This document shows positions 30,685 to 42,855 of a DNA stretch of 64,000 nt, piece by piece (position 1 is the stretch's first letter; every line of letters starts with the position of its first letter). Origin of the DNA: CAVQWT01 sp963810815 (GTDB taxonomy: Bacteria; Pseudomonadota; Gammaproteobacteria; Burkholderiales; Casimicrobiaceae); contig CAWEPB010000003.1 in NCBI GenBank assembly GCA_963810815.1, positions 186,001 to 250,000 on the forward strand, read 5' to 3'. The position numbers were made by a program, and so were the translations under genes. A model generated the notes under the pieces. It worked only from the letters and a program-made list of their open reading frames with translations. It was not told the DNA's origin and made no database searches.

Positions 30685-30954
30685 CTACGCGCGGAGACAG
30701 GCCTCGATCTGCGCTTCGGCGTCGATCCAGTCCTGCAGTTCGCCGCCGGGCACGAAGCCGCGCTTCTCGGCGAGGTAATACGCCGCCTCGGCGATCATCA
30801 TCTGCCGCGCGTCCGGATCGACCATCCGGTCCTGTGCGGGCAGCGGTGCGGGCTTCGACGCGATGCCGGCTTCAGCGTTGCCGGCGTCGGGGGCCGCCGG
30901 GATGGGCGGCTTGCGATTCGGGCGTCGCGTGGGTGCGACACGGGGTGTAGGCAT
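30685..30954 (-). CDS. DUF2934 family protein
   Basis: 89 residues. The C-terminal half carries the DUF2934 signature 'IAEAAYYLAEKRGFVPGG' followed by 'LQDWIDAEAQIE'. The N-terminal half is proline and alanine rich and probably disordered. 'caggagac' precedes the ATG. The family is often found beside glycogen and stress genes in Proteobacteria; its role is not known to me. An FNR-like box lies about 90 bases upstream. Confidence 0.85.
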   Translation of the reverse strand: MPTPRVAPTRRPNRKPPIPAAPDAGNAEAGIASKPAPLPAQDRMVDPDARQMMIAEAAYYLAEKRGFVPGGELQDWIDAEAQIEACLRA

Positions 30955-31040
30955 TGTCGTCTCCTGTGGACCAACGGATCCAACCCTGCTTTTCTTGTTG
31001 TTATGAATAATTCAGACTACTCGGGCGCACCGCCGGTTCA

Positions 31041-31054
31041 TTGATATCTGTCAA
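31041..31054. promoter_or_regulatory. FNR/ANR-like box, upstream copy
   Basis: TTGAT-ATCT-GTCAA, 9 of the 10 defined positions of the FNR consensus TTGAT-N4-ATCAA. It is nearer the divergent DUF2934 gene. Confidence 0.45.
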
Positions 31055-31192
31055 CCATGGGCCAAAGCCGGGGGGACAGATTTCATGCTGCGCCGCACAC
31101 TCGCAGGCCTTCGACGGCGGCCCGGGCAGTGCGCGCGCCGCCGGCGTCCGCCGCCGCCAGGAAGCGCGGACCGGCGAATACCCGGACCGGGA

Positions 31193-31206
31193 TTGATGAA
31201 CGTCAA
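31193..31206 (+). promoter_or_regulatory. FNR/ANR-like box before acsA operon, with a -10 at class II spacing
   Basis: TTGAT-GAAC-GTCAA, again 9 of 10 consensus positions, with the same deviation as the box at 31041. A -10-like TAGAGT at 31228-31233 is centred 31 bases downstream, close to the spacing of an FNR site at about -41.5. Transcription would start near 31240, about 60 bases before the GTG at 31301. Confidence 0.5.
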
Positions 31207-31300
31207 TGCGCGCGCCGCGCGGAATCCTAGAGTGTCCTGAGGGGTGTGGCCCGATCGCGGTGCCGGGCCCCGGCATCGCGGCGACACCCGGGATCGTCCC

Positions 31301-33060
<1,760 letters not shown>

Positions 33061-33064
<4 letters not shown>

Positions 33065-34055
33065 GCCACGCGAACGCAACCCGGGCAACGACGATTCCGC
33101 GCGAATTGGCGCTGGCGCTGCTGCGCGACATGGTTCGAATCCGCCGCTTCGAGGAGCGGTGCGCCGACCTCTACGGCAAGCAGAAGATCCGCGGGTTCCT
33201 GCACCTGTACATCGGCGAGGAAGCGGTCGCCGCCGGCGCGGTCCGCGCGCTGGAGGCCGACGACGCGATCGTCGCCACGTACCGCGAACACGGCCACGCC
33301 CTCGTCCGCGGCATTTCCCCGGGCGCGATCATGGCGGAGATGTACGGGAAGCGGGAAGGCTGCTCGCGCGGTCGCGGCGGGTCGATGCACCTGTTCGACG
33401 CCGCCACCCGCTTCTACGGCGGCAACGCCATCGTCGGCGGCGGCCTGCCGCTGGCCGTCGGCCTCGCGCTCGCCGACCGGATGCAGGAGCGGCGCCGCGC
33501 GACCGTCGCGTTCTTCGGCGAGGGTGCGGTGGCCGAAGGTGCCTTCCACGAGTCGATGAACCTGGCCGCGCTATGGGAGCTGCCGGTGGCGTTCTTCTGC
33601 GAGAACAATCTTTACGCCATGGGCACGGCGCTGGCCCGCTCCGAATCGCAGACCGACCTGTGCGCCAAGGCCGCGGCCTTCGGCGTGCCGACGCTGAAGG
33701 TCGACGGCATGGACGTCATCGCGGTGTACGAGGCCGCGCGACACGCCGCCGACAGCGTCCGCCACGGCCGGGGGCCGTTCTTCGTCGAATTCCAGACCTA
33801 CCGCTATCGTGCCCACTCGATGTTCGATCCGGAACTCTACCGGGACAAGGCCGAGGTCGAGGAGTGGAAGAAGCGCGGGCCGATCCACCACCTGACGAAC
33901 CGCCTCAAGGCCGACGGCACGCTGACCGAGGAGGCGTTTCTCGCCCTCGACACCGAGGCGTCGAACGAGGTGGAGGCGGCGATCGCCTTCGCCGAGGCCG
34001 GTTCGTGGGAGCCGGTCGAGGATCTCGCCCGCGACGTGCACACGGAGGGCGCGCC

Positions 34056-34059
<4 letters not shown>
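33061..34059 (+). CDS. 2-oxoacid or acetoin dehydrogenase E1 component, alpha subunit
   Basis: 332 residues, the length of PdhA/AcoA-type E1 alpha. The thiamine-diphosphate region reads 'FFGEGAVAEGAFHESMN' and ends 'FFCENNLYAMGT'. The usual metal-binding GDG is GEG here, a conservative but unusual change. 'RFEERCADLYGKQKIRGFLH' and 'YRAHSMFDPELYRDKAEVE' are also family signatures. With E1 beta it decarboxylates a 2-oxoacid (or cleaves acetoin) and passes the acyl group to lipoyl-E2. It overlaps acsA and E1 beta by 4 bases each. Confidence 0.88.
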
Positions 34060-35051
<992 letters not shown>

Positions 35052-35053
35052 CG

Positions 35054-36241
35054 ATGATCGAGTTCAAGCTCCCTTCCCTCGGCTCCGAGATGGACGAGGG
35101 CAAGCTCATCCAGTGGAAAGTGAAGCCGGGCGACCCGGTGAAGAAGGGCGACGTCGTCGCGGTCGTGGACACCAGCAAGGCGGCGATCGACGTCGAGATC
35201 TGGGACGAAGGCACCATCCACGAGCTCGCGTGGGAACCCGGCGAGACGGTGCCGGTCGGGACCGTCATCGCGCGGCTGCTCGAGCCCGGCGAGACTCCCG
35301 CGCAGGCCGAGGAGGACCAGCGGAAGCGCGCGGCCACGGGCGCCGTCGCCCCCCCGCCCAACGCAGCCCCCGCCACGACGGGCTCCGCCCCCGCCCCCGC
35401 GCCAAAGGCGGCGCCCGCCGCCGCGGGAGCGCGGGTACGCATCTCTCCGGCGGCGCGCACCCGGGCGCAGACCCTCGGCGTCGACATCGCCGCCCTCGCC
35501 GGCTCGGGACCGGACGGGGCGATCCTGCTCGAGGACGTCGAGAAGGCGGGCGCGCGGTCCCCGGGCCCGAAGGATCGCGGGGCGGAAATGCGGCGGGCCA
35601 TCGCCGCGGCCATGGCGCGCTCGAAACGCGAGATCCCGCACTACTACCTCGCCACGGACATTCCGCTGGCTCGCACCCGCCGCTGGCTCGCGGCACGCAA
35701 CGAGGGCCGTCCCGTCACGCAGCGCGTGCTGCTGGCGGCGCTGCTGCTGAAGGCCGTCGCACTGGCGCTGCGGAAGCACCCGCAGCTCAACGGGTTCTTC
35801 GAGAACGGCGCGTTCCGGCCGGCGCCCGGCATCCACCTCGGCGTGGCGATCTCGATTCGGCAGGGCGGCCTCGTCGCCCCGGCCATCCGCGACGCCGACG
35901 CGAAGAGTCTCGACGAGCTGATGCGGCTGCTGGCCGACCTGGTGGCGCGCGCCCGTGGCTTCACGCTCCGGAGTTCGGAGCTGTCGGATCCGACGATCAC
36001 CGTCACCAACCTCGGCGACCAGGGCGTCGACCTGGTCCAGGGCATCATCTATCCGCCGCAGGTTGCGCTGGTGGGATTCGGCAAGGTCGCGGAGCGCCCG
36101 TGGGTGGAGGACGGCGCGCTCGTCGTGGCCCCGGTCGTCACCGCCTCCCTGTCCGCGGACCACCGGGTCAGCGACGGCCACGGCGGCGCGGCGTTTCTCG
36201 ACGAAGTCGCGGGCCTGCTGCAGGCGCCGGAGCAGCTGTAG
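35054..36241 (+). CDS. Dihydrolipoamide acyltransferase (E2)
   Basis: 395 residues. A single lipoyl domain (1-77) has the lipoylated Lys in 'VDTSKAAIDVE'. An Ala/Pro-rich linker and a peripheral-subunit-binding domain follow ('RISPAARTRAQTLGVDIAAL'). The catalytic acyltransferase domain ends with 'SLSADHRVSDGHGG', carrying the His and Asp of the HxxxD motif. It moves the acyl group from E1 to CoA, or possibly to the carrier protein coded next. No E3 (dihydrolipoamide dehydrogenase) gene is present in the operon. Confidence 0.9.
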   Translation: MIEFKLPSLGSEMDEGKLIQWKVKPGDPVKKGDVVAVVDTSKAAIDVEIWDEGTIHELAWEPGETVPVGTVIARLLEPGETPAQAEEDQRKRAATGAVAPPPNAAPATTGSAPAPAPKAAPAAAGARVRISPAARTRAQTLGVDIAALAGSGPDGAILLEDVEKAGARSPGPKDRGAEMRRAIAAAMARSKREIPHYYLATDIPLARTRRWLAARNEGRPVTQRVLLAALLLKAVALALRKHPQLNGFFENGAFRPAPGIHLGVAISIRQGGLVAPAIRDADAKSLDELMRLLADLVARARGFTLRSSELSDPTITVTNLGDQGVDLVQGIIYPPQVALVGFGKVAERPWVEDGALVVAPVVTASLSADHRVSDGHGGAAFLDEVAGLLQAPEQL

Positions 36242-36273
36242 GTTCTCCCGCCGACGGCAAGGGTGCCCACGCC

Positions 36274-36519
36274 ATGAACGAACAAGCGATTCGCGACGCG
36301 CTCTTCGCGGTACTGCGCACCGTCGCACCGGAGGTGACGCCGAACGAGATCGCGGCCGACCAGCCGCTGCGCGATCAGGTCGACCTCGACTCGATGGACT
36401 TCCTGAATTTCCTGGTCCGCCTGCACGGGAAGCTTGGCGTCGACGTGCCCGAGTCCGACTACGCGAAGCTGGTCACGTTGAACGACTTCGTCGCGTACCT
36501 GGGGGCCAGGCTGCGGTGA
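36274..36519 (+). CDS. Acyl carrier protein
   Basis: 81 residues, mostly helical and acidic, with 'QVDLDSMDFLNFLVRL', where the Ser after Asp is the phosphopantetheine attachment site. It resembles the stand-alone carrier proteins of specialised pathways rather than the fatty-acid-synthesis AcpP (no 'GADSLDTVE' motif). Its place directly after E2 and before an adenylate-forming ligase suggests it receives an acyl unit from one of them. Confidence 0.88.
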   Translation: MNEQAIRDALFAVLRTVAPEVTPNEIAADQPLRDQVDLDSMDFLNFLVRLHGKLGVDVPESDYAKLVTLNDFVAYLGARLR

Positions 36520-36574
36520 CCGCCATGGAGCCGATCAGGATGCAGCGGCGCTCGACCGCCAGGCGGATGCCGCC

Positions 36575-38076
36575 GTGACCGCTCGGACGACACCGGTCCG
36601 GACGCCGGTCGTCGACGCTGCGTCCAGCCACCCCTGGGACCCGGTGCGCGCGGCGGTCGACAGCTGGACGTGCCTGTCGCGGATGTCCGAGATCTGGTGG
36701 ACGCGCAGCGCGGGTCCGGCGGCGATCGACGCCGCGCGCCGCGCGCGCTTCGACGCGCTGGTGGAGTTCGCGCGCGCCCGCTCGCCGTTCTACCGCGACG
36801 CCTGGCGACGCCTCCCGGCCCGCCGGCTGCGACCGGCCGAACTGCCGGTCGTGACCAAGGCGGCGCTGATGGCGCGGTTCGACGACTGGGCCACCGTGCC
36901 GGAGATCAAGCGGGCCGCGGTCGAAGCGTTCCTCGCCGACCGGGGACAGATCGGCGAGCGGTTCCTCGACCGGTTCGTCGTCTGGAAGAGCTCGGGAAGC
37001 ACCGGCGTACCGGGCATCTTCGTGCAGGACGGCGACGCGCTGGCGACGTTCGACGCGCTGATGGCGATGCACCAGGACCCGGGGCAACTCGCCGCGCAGC
37101 ATCCGTGGTCGCTGCTCGCCCACGGCGGCCGCGCCGCCCTGGTCTCCGCGGTCGGCGATCACTTCGCCAGCATCGCGTCGTGGCGGCGCCTGTGCCAGGG
37201 CAGCCCGTGGATCGCCGCGCGAGGCTTCTCGATCCTGGACCCGCTGCCGCGGCTCGTCGCCGCGCTCAACGCCTATCGACCCGCGTTTCTCGCGAGCTAT
37301 CCGACGATGCTCGCGCTGCTGGCCGCGGAGCGGAAGGCGGGGCGGCTCCGCATCGACCCGGTGGCCCTGTGGTCGGGCGGGGAATGCCTGATGCCCAGCA
37401 CGCGCGCCGAGATCGAGGGCGCGTTCGGCTGCCGGATCGGGAACGAGTACGGCGCGTCGGAATGCATGAGCATCGCGTTCGGCTGCCGCGAGGGCTGGCT
37501 GCACGTCAACGCCGACTGGGTCCTGCTCGAGCCGGTCGACGACGACCATCGGCCGACGCCGCCGGGCCAGCCTTCGCGGACCGTGCTGCTCACCAACCTC
37601 GCCAACCGCGTGCAACCGATCATCCGCTACGACCTGGGCGACAGCGTCGTCGTGAAGCCGGGGCCGTGCGCCTGCGGCAATCCGCTTCCCGCGATCCAGG
37701 TCGAGGGCCGGCACGACGACGTGGTTGCGATGACCGCGCCCGACGGCCACGTCGTCCGCCTGCTGCCGCTGGCGCTGACGACCATCGTCGAGGAGGCCGG
37801 GCACCTGCACCGGTTCCAGATCGTGCAGACGGCTTCCGACCGGCTGCTGCTGCGATTCGATCGCGGCGACGAGCGCGCGCGGCAGGCCGCGTGGCGCGCG
37901 GCCGCCGGCGCGCTCCACCGCTACCTGGTCAGGCAATCGTTGCCCAACGTGCGCGTCGAACTCGACCGCGCGGCCCGGCGGCGGACCGGCGCAGCGGCAA
38001 GCTGCGGGAGGTCGTCGTCGCGAGGGCGACGACGGCCGGGCATCCGCGCGGCTCGCGCGACGTCGGGGCGCGCTAG
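36575..38076 (+). CDS. PaaK/CapK-like adenylate-forming ligase (frameshifted near its end)
   Basis: About 500 residues from a GTG at 36575. The family is phenylacetate-CoA ligase-like: 'WKSSGSTGVPGIFVQDGD' (ATP loop), 'LWSGGECLMPSTRAEIE', 'GNEYGASECMSIAFG', 'PIIRYDLGDSVVV' and a Cys-rich 'PGPCACGNPLP'. The substrate is unknown. One missing base near 37979, in a cggcggcgg stretch, throws the frame. In the other frame the natural end 'RRSGKLREVVVARA' follows and stops at the TAG at 38074-38076. Read without correction, the frame runs on into the aldolase gene; that apparent fusion is not real. It is the last gene of the acsA-E1-E2-ACP group. Confidence 0.8.
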
Positions 38077-38119
38077 ACTCCATGCTTCAGTTCAGCTCTT
38101 CCAACCGAGGAAACCAGCC

Positions 38120-39181
38120 ATGACCGACATCATCGGACTCCTGGGCGCCGACGGCGCCGGCCTGCTCCAGCACGTGTGCAAGGGAATCCCGAAGGCTTCG
38201 CTGCACCTGCCGGGACCGGACTTCGTGGATCGAATCGTCGCGCCGAGCGACCGCTCGCCGTCGGTGATGCGCAGCCTGCAGCAGATGTTCAGCCACGGCC
38301 GGCTGGCCGGAACGGGCTACCTGTCGATCCTTCCGGTCGACCAGGGCATCGAGCACAGCGCGGGCGCATCGTTCGCGAAGAACCCGCTCTACTTCGACCC
38401 CGAGAACATCGTGAAGCTGGCGATGGAGGGCGGCTGCAACGCGGTCGCGTCGACGCTGGGCGTGCTCGGCGCCTGCTCGCGCCGGTACGCGCACAGGATC
38501 CCGTTCGTGCTCAAGTTCAACCACAACGAGTTCCTGACCTACCCGAACAAGTACGACCAGATCTTCTTCGCCAGCATCAGGCAGGCGAAGGAGCTGGGCG
38601 CCGTCGCGGTGGGCGCGACCGTCTACTACGGCTCGCCCGAGTCCGGCCGCCAGATCGTCGAGGTCAGCAAGGCGTTCGAAGCCGCGCACGAGATGGGGAT
38701 GGCCACGGTGCTGTGGTGCTACCTGCGCAACCCGGAGTTCAAGCGCGACAAGGACTACCACGTGTCGGCCGACCTCACCGGCCAGGCGAACCACCTCGGC
38801 GTGACGATCGAGGCCGACATCATCAAGCAGAAGCTGCCGGAAAATAACGGCGGCTATCTCGCCCTCAACACCAAGGAAAATCCGTACGGCAAGAACGACA
38901 AGCGGATGTACAGCGATCTCGCCAGCGACCATCCGATCGACCTCGCGCGCTACCAGGTCGCGAACTGCTACATGGGTCGCGCCGGGCTCATCAACTCCGG
39001 CGGCGCTTCGGGCGACAACGACCTGCACGACGCCGTGCGCACCGCGGTGATCAACAAGCGCGCCGGCGGCATGGGCCTCATCTCCGGCCGCAAGGCGTTC
39101 CAGAAGCCGATGAAGGACGGCGTCGAGCTGCTCAACGCGATCCAGGACGTCTACCTGGCGAAGGACATCACCGTCGCCTGA
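38120..39181 (+). CDS. fbaB: Class I fructose-bisphosphate aldolase
   Basis: 353 residues from the ATG at 38120, which has 'cgagga' upstream. It is of the DhnA/FbaB type: 'LSILPVDQGIEHSAGASF', 'FVLKFNHNEFLTYPNKYDQI' and 'ADIIKQKLPENNGGYLALN', the last with the Schiff-base region lysines. It interconverts fructose 1,6-bisphosphate with dihydroxyacetone phosphate and glyceraldehyde 3-phosphate, without metal. It is probably transcribed from its own promoter in the 43 bases after the ligase gene, though read-through is possible. Confidence 0.92.
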   Translation: MTDIIGLLGADGAGLLQHVCKGIPKASLHLPGPDFVDRIVAPSDRSPSVMRSLQQMFSHGRLAGTGYLSILPVDQGIEHSAGASFAKNPLYFDPENIVKLAMEGGCNAVASTLGVLGACSRRYAHRIPFVLKFNHNEFLTYPNKYDQIFFASIRQAKELGAVAVGATVYYGSPESGRQIVEVSKAFEAAHEMGMATVLWCYLRNPEFKRDKDYHVSADLTGQANHLGVTIEADIIKQKLPENNGGYLALNTKENPYGKNDKRMYSDLASDHPIDLARYQVANCYMGRAGLINSGGASGDNDLHDAVRTAVINKRAGGMGLISGRKAFQKPMKDGVELLNAIQDVYLAKDITVA

Positions 39182-39199
39182 ACGGGGGGACGCAACCCC

Positions 39200-39952
39200 T
39201 CAATCCGGCCTCGGCCGGAACCGGATGTCGCCGTACCACGCCTCGGCGCTGGCACCGGTGTTGTCGGTGTCGGTCAGCACGCCGACGGCGGTGAGGCGCC
39301 CCGGGCGCTCGCCGAACGCGCGCTCGAAGTCCTGGAACAGGTTGCGGCGCAGCGTCTGCCACTGGCCGACCTCGCCGGTGCCGCTCGACGCGACGACCAT
39401 CTCGATGCGCCGCGTCCGCGGATTCGGGATCACCGTGCCCACCGGATGCCGATTCGACCAGACGTACATCAGCGTCGCGTACGGCAGCTCGTGACCCGAG
39501 GCCGCGCGGCTGACCAGGAACACCGCGCGCTCGGCCAGCGAGAGCGCCGTTTTGTCGCCGTCGAATTCGAAGATCAGCCGCACCGGCGAGTCCTCGCGCG
39601 CCGCGACGGCGTTGTCGGCGCCTTCGATCGCGTTGCCGACCTTCCACCGCCATTCGACGATCGGGGCCGCGCGGAGGTCGAAGGCCGTGCGGTGGCCCAG
39701 CGCGCTCGCGGCGGCGTCGGCCCGCGCGTGCAGCACGATGACGCCGTGGTCGTCGACGAGGTCGTAGGCGGTCAGGCGCTTGCGGTCGGTCAGCCGGATG
39801 ATCTCCCACCCGTTCGGATGGGCGGCGCCGGCCGGGCCGGCGGAAAACGGCATGACCAGCGGGGCGGCTTCGAGCACGGACTGCGCACCCGACGGCGCGA
39901 CCGGAGCGAGCAACGCCAGCGGCAGCAGCAGCGACAGCGGGAGCGGAACCAT
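39200..39952 (-). CDS. DUF3047 family secreted protein
   Basis: 250 residues with a clear signal peptide ('MVPLPLSLLLPLALLAPVAPSGA'). The body shows the DUF3047 pattern: 'VVDDHGVIVLHARADAAASAL'-like strands, 'VEWRWKVGNAIEGADN', 'DSPVRLIFEFDGD', 'YATLMYVWSNRHPVGTVIPN' and 'VLTDTDNTGASAEAWYGDI' (quoted parts approximate the run). It is probably a periplasmic beta-sandwich protein; its function is unknown. It is convergent with the aldolase gene. Confidence 0.82.
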   Translation of the reverse strand: MVPLPLSLLLPLALLAPVAPSGAQSVLEAAPLVMPFSAGPAGAAHPNGWEIIRLTDRKRLTAYDLVDDHGVIVLHARADAAASALGHRTAFDLRAAPIVEWRWKVGNAIEGADNAVAAREDSPVRLIFEFDGDKTALSLAERAVFLVSRAASGHELPYATLMYVWSNRHPVGTVIPNPRTRRIEMVVASSGTGEVGQWQTLRRNLFQDFERAFGERPGRLTAVGVLTDTDNTGASAEAWYGDIRFRPRPD

Positions 39953-40225
39953 GACCCCTCCACGCGGACCCCGGCGACCGGGACACCGGTCGTGCGCGAG
40001 ACCGGAATCCGTAACCGCACGCTTCCATCTTGCGCCGTGCGCGGCAAGGGCTTCGTTGACGCAGGTCAGCCCTTGCCGCGGGCTCGCCGGTCGACGTGCG
40101 ACGGTTCGCCGCAGGCCGCCGCCATGGCGCGGAGTCCGTCAGGATCCGGCGGCGCCTTGCGTCGGGCAACGATCGGCCGCATCTACAGTCAAATCGAAAG
40201 CATCGGCCCACTCCGGGTCACGGAC

Positions 40226-41681
40226 ATGAACCTCGGCAGCAGACAATCGGGCGGCGGGCAGGACAGCGGCGGACTTCGGCCGGCGGCGGTCGCCGGCATG
40301 TTCTATCCGGGCGGCGAACGCGAGCTCGCCGACACCGTCGATCGCGCGCTCGCAGCCGCGGCGGGCTCCGCTCGCCTTCGACTCCACCCGGGCGCCGCGC
40401 GGGGCCCGCCAGGTGCCGAAGGCCGTGATCGTGCCCCACGCCGGCTACGTGTATTCGGGTGCGGTGGCGGCGAGCGCGTACGCGCGCCTCGCCCCCGCGC
40501 GCGGGGCGGTGTCGCACGTCGTGATCCTCGGCCCCTGCCACCGCGTGCCGGTGCGCGGGCTCGCCCTCCCGGCGGCGAAGGCGTTCCAGACTCCGCTCGG
40601 CACGCTGCGCGTCGACCAGGCGGCGGTGGCCGCGATCGCCGGCATGTCCGGCGTCACCGTCAGCGACGCCGCACACGCCGACGAGCACGCGCTCGAGGTC
40701 CAGTTGCCGTTCCTGCAGCGCGCGCTCGGCGACGTTGCCATCGTGCCGCTGGTCGTCGGCGCGGCCACCACGAAGCAGGTGGCCGACGTACTGGAGCGCC
40801 TCTGGGGCGGCCCCGAGACGCTGATCGTGATCTCGTCGGACCTGTCGCACTACCACCGCTACGAGGACGCGCAGGCGATCGACGCGGCCACCGTGCAGTC
40901 GATCCTGCACCTCGACCCCGCGCTCGACCACGAGCAGGCCTGCGGCGCGACGCCGATCATGGGCCTCATCGAAGTCGCGCGCCGCCGCCGGCTCGTGCCC
41001 GAACTCCTGGACCTGCGCAACTCCGGCGACACCGCGGGCGACAAGCGGCGCGTCGTCGGCTACGCGAGCTTCGCGTTCCGCGAGAGCGATGCGCCGGGTG
41101 AGGATGTCGGTGACGAATACGGCGACGCGCATGGCCGCACGCTGCTGCGCGTGGCGCGCGGCGCGATCCGTCACGCGCTGGGCGCCGGCGCGCCGTTCGC
41201 GGCGCGGGAGGCGTGGCTCGACGAGCACCGCGCGACGTTCGTCACGCTGAAGCAGCAGGGCGACCTGCGGGGCTGCATCGGCTCGCTGGAGCCGCGACGT
41301 CCGCTCGGCCACGACGTCGCCGCCAACGCCGTCGCGGCCGCGTTCGGCGACCCGCGCTTCGCGCCGCTGGAGCGCCACGAGTTCGAGCGCACCGACATCG
41401 AGATCTCGCTGCTGTCGCTGCCGGCAGCGCTGGCCTTCGACGACGCCGACGATCTCTTCGCCCGCGTCCGCCCGGGGCGCGACGGCATCGTGCTGGCCGC
41501 CGCGGGACGCCGCGCCACGTTCCTGCCGCAGGTGTGGGAAGACCTGCCGACGCCGGAGCTCTTCTTCGGCCACCTGAAGCGCAAGGCGGGGCTCGCCGAC
41601 GACTTTCCGCTCGCCCGCTGCAGCGTGCAGCGCTACACGGTGCTCAAGTGGACCGAACAGGACCTGGGACTGACGCCATGA
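40226..41681 (+). CDS. Memo-AMMECR1 fusion (AmmeMemoRadiSam proteins B and A), one frameshift
   Basis: The frame from the ATG at 40226 gives 'LRPAAVAGMFYPGGERELAD', the start of Memo-family proteins. It breaks near 40365, and the protein continues in another frame with 'PKAVIVPHAGYVYSGAVAA', 'ISSDLSHYH' (Memo metal-site-like His) and then, from about residue 290, AMMECR1: 'FVTLKQQGDLRGCIGSLEP' and 'LPQVWEDLPTPELFFGHLK'. The total span of 1,456 bases is one more than a multiple of 3, as expected for a single inserted base. The stop overlaps the start of the radical SAM gene (ATGA). The three families occur together widely; their joint reaction is not known to me. Confidence 0.88.
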
Positions 41682-42790
41682 CCGCCGTTGCCGAACCGCA
41701 AGTCGCCCCCGAGGGACTGCACGACGCGAAGTGGTGGCACCTGCTGCCCGACGGGCGGATGCAGTGCGACCTCTGCCCGCGCGACTGCAGGCTGCACGAA
41801 GGCCAGCGCGGCCTGTGCTTCGTGCGCCAGCGCGTCGGCGACCGGATGTACCTGACGACCTACGGACGCTCGTCCGGCTTCTGCGTCGACCCGATCGAGA
41901 AGAAGCCCCTGTACCACTTCCATCCGGGCAGCTCGGTGCTGTCGTTCGGCACCGCGGGCTGCAACCTGGCCTGCAAGTTCTGCCAGAACTGGGACATCAG
42001 CAAGTCGCGCGAGATGGACACGCTGATGGACGCCGCCGATCCGGCGACGATCGCCCGCGCCGCGAAGGAACTCGACTGCAAGTCGGTGGCGTTCACGTAC
42101 AACGACCCGGTGATCTTCGCCGAGTACGCGCTGGACGTCGCCGACGCGTGCCATGCCGTCGGCGTGAAGACGGTGGCGGTCACCGCCGGCTACATCCACG
42201 ACGCGCCGCGGCGCGAGTTCTTCGCGAAGATGGACGCCGCCAACGTCGACCTGAAGGCGTTCACTGACGATTTCTACGTCAAGCTCACCGGCGCGCACCT
42301 GCAGCCGGTGCTCGACACGCTGGTGTATCTCAAGCGCGAGACCGACGTCTGGCTCGAGATCACCACGCTGCTGATTCCCGGCAGGAACGATTCGCCCGGG
42401 GAAATCGACGCGCTGACGAAGTGGGTGGCGAAGGAACTGGGACCCGACGTGCCGCTGCACTTCTCGGCGTTCCATCCCGACTGGAAGATGGGCGACGTCG
42501 AGCCGACGCCGCCGGCGACGCTGAAGCGTTCGCGCGAGATCGCGCTCGCGAACGGCCTGCGCTACGTCTACACCGGCAACGTGCACGACCTCACCGGCGG
42601 CACGACGACCTGCCCGGGCTGCGGAACGCCGGCGCTGGTCCGCGACTGGTACCGGATCATGAGCCACGGCATCGCGGCCGACGGGCGCTGCAAGGCCTGC
42701 GGCCACCCGATCGCGGGCCGCTTCGACGCGTTCACCCGTGCCTTCGGCCCGCGCCGCATCCCGGTCCGGCTGGCGCATTACCGCGCCTGA
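41678..42790 (+). CDS. amrS: AmmeMemoRadiSam system radical SAM enzyme
   Basis: 370 residues. The radical SAM cluster-binding motif is 'CNLACKFCQNW' (CxxxCxxC). An N-terminal Cys set ('CDLCPRDCRLHEGQRGLC') and a C-terminal zinc-ribbon-like set ('CPGCGTP...CKACGHP') flank the barrel. It resembles pyruvate-formate-lyase-activating enzymes. It is translationally coupled to the Memo-AMMECR1 fusion gene and so probably modifies a target bound by, or acts with, those domains. Confidence 0.9.
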   Translation: MTAVAEPQVAPEGLHDAKWWHLLPDGRMQCDLCPRDCRLHEGQRGLCFVRQRVGDRMYLTTYGRSSGFCVDPIEKKPLYHFHPGSSVLSFGTAGCNLACKFCQNWDISKSREMDTLMDAADPATIARAAKELDCKSVAFTYNDPVIFAEYALDVADACHAVGVKTVAVTAGYIHDAPRREFFAKMDAANVDLKAFTDDFYVKLTGAHLQPVLDTLVYLKRETDVWLEITTLLIPGRNDSPGEIDALTKWVAKELGPDVPLHFSAFHPDWKMGDVEPTPPATLKRSREIALANGLRYVYTGNVHDLTGGTTTCPGCGTPALVRDWYRIMSHGIAADGRCKACGHPIAGRFDAFTRAFGPRRIPVRLAHYRA

Positions 42791-42855
42791 GCCGCATCGC
42801 GCGGCGCCGCACGCGGGCGCGGACTCCGGGCACGTGCCCAGGCGGGCGGCCCGGC

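Larger units (their letters stand above)
30955..31300. other. 346-base divergent regulatory region
   Basis: It separates DUF2934 (minus) from the acsA-E1-E2 operon (plus). It has a locally AT-rich segment at about 30990-31020 and two FNR-like boxes (31041-31054 and 31193-31206). Nothing coding was recognised. Confidence 0.6.

Noticed and set aside
36575..39181. Apparent fusion of a PaaK-like ligase to fructose-bisphosphate aldolase
   Set aside because: The ligase's natural end lies in another frame and stops at 38076; the aldolase has its own ribosome-binding site and ATG at 38120.
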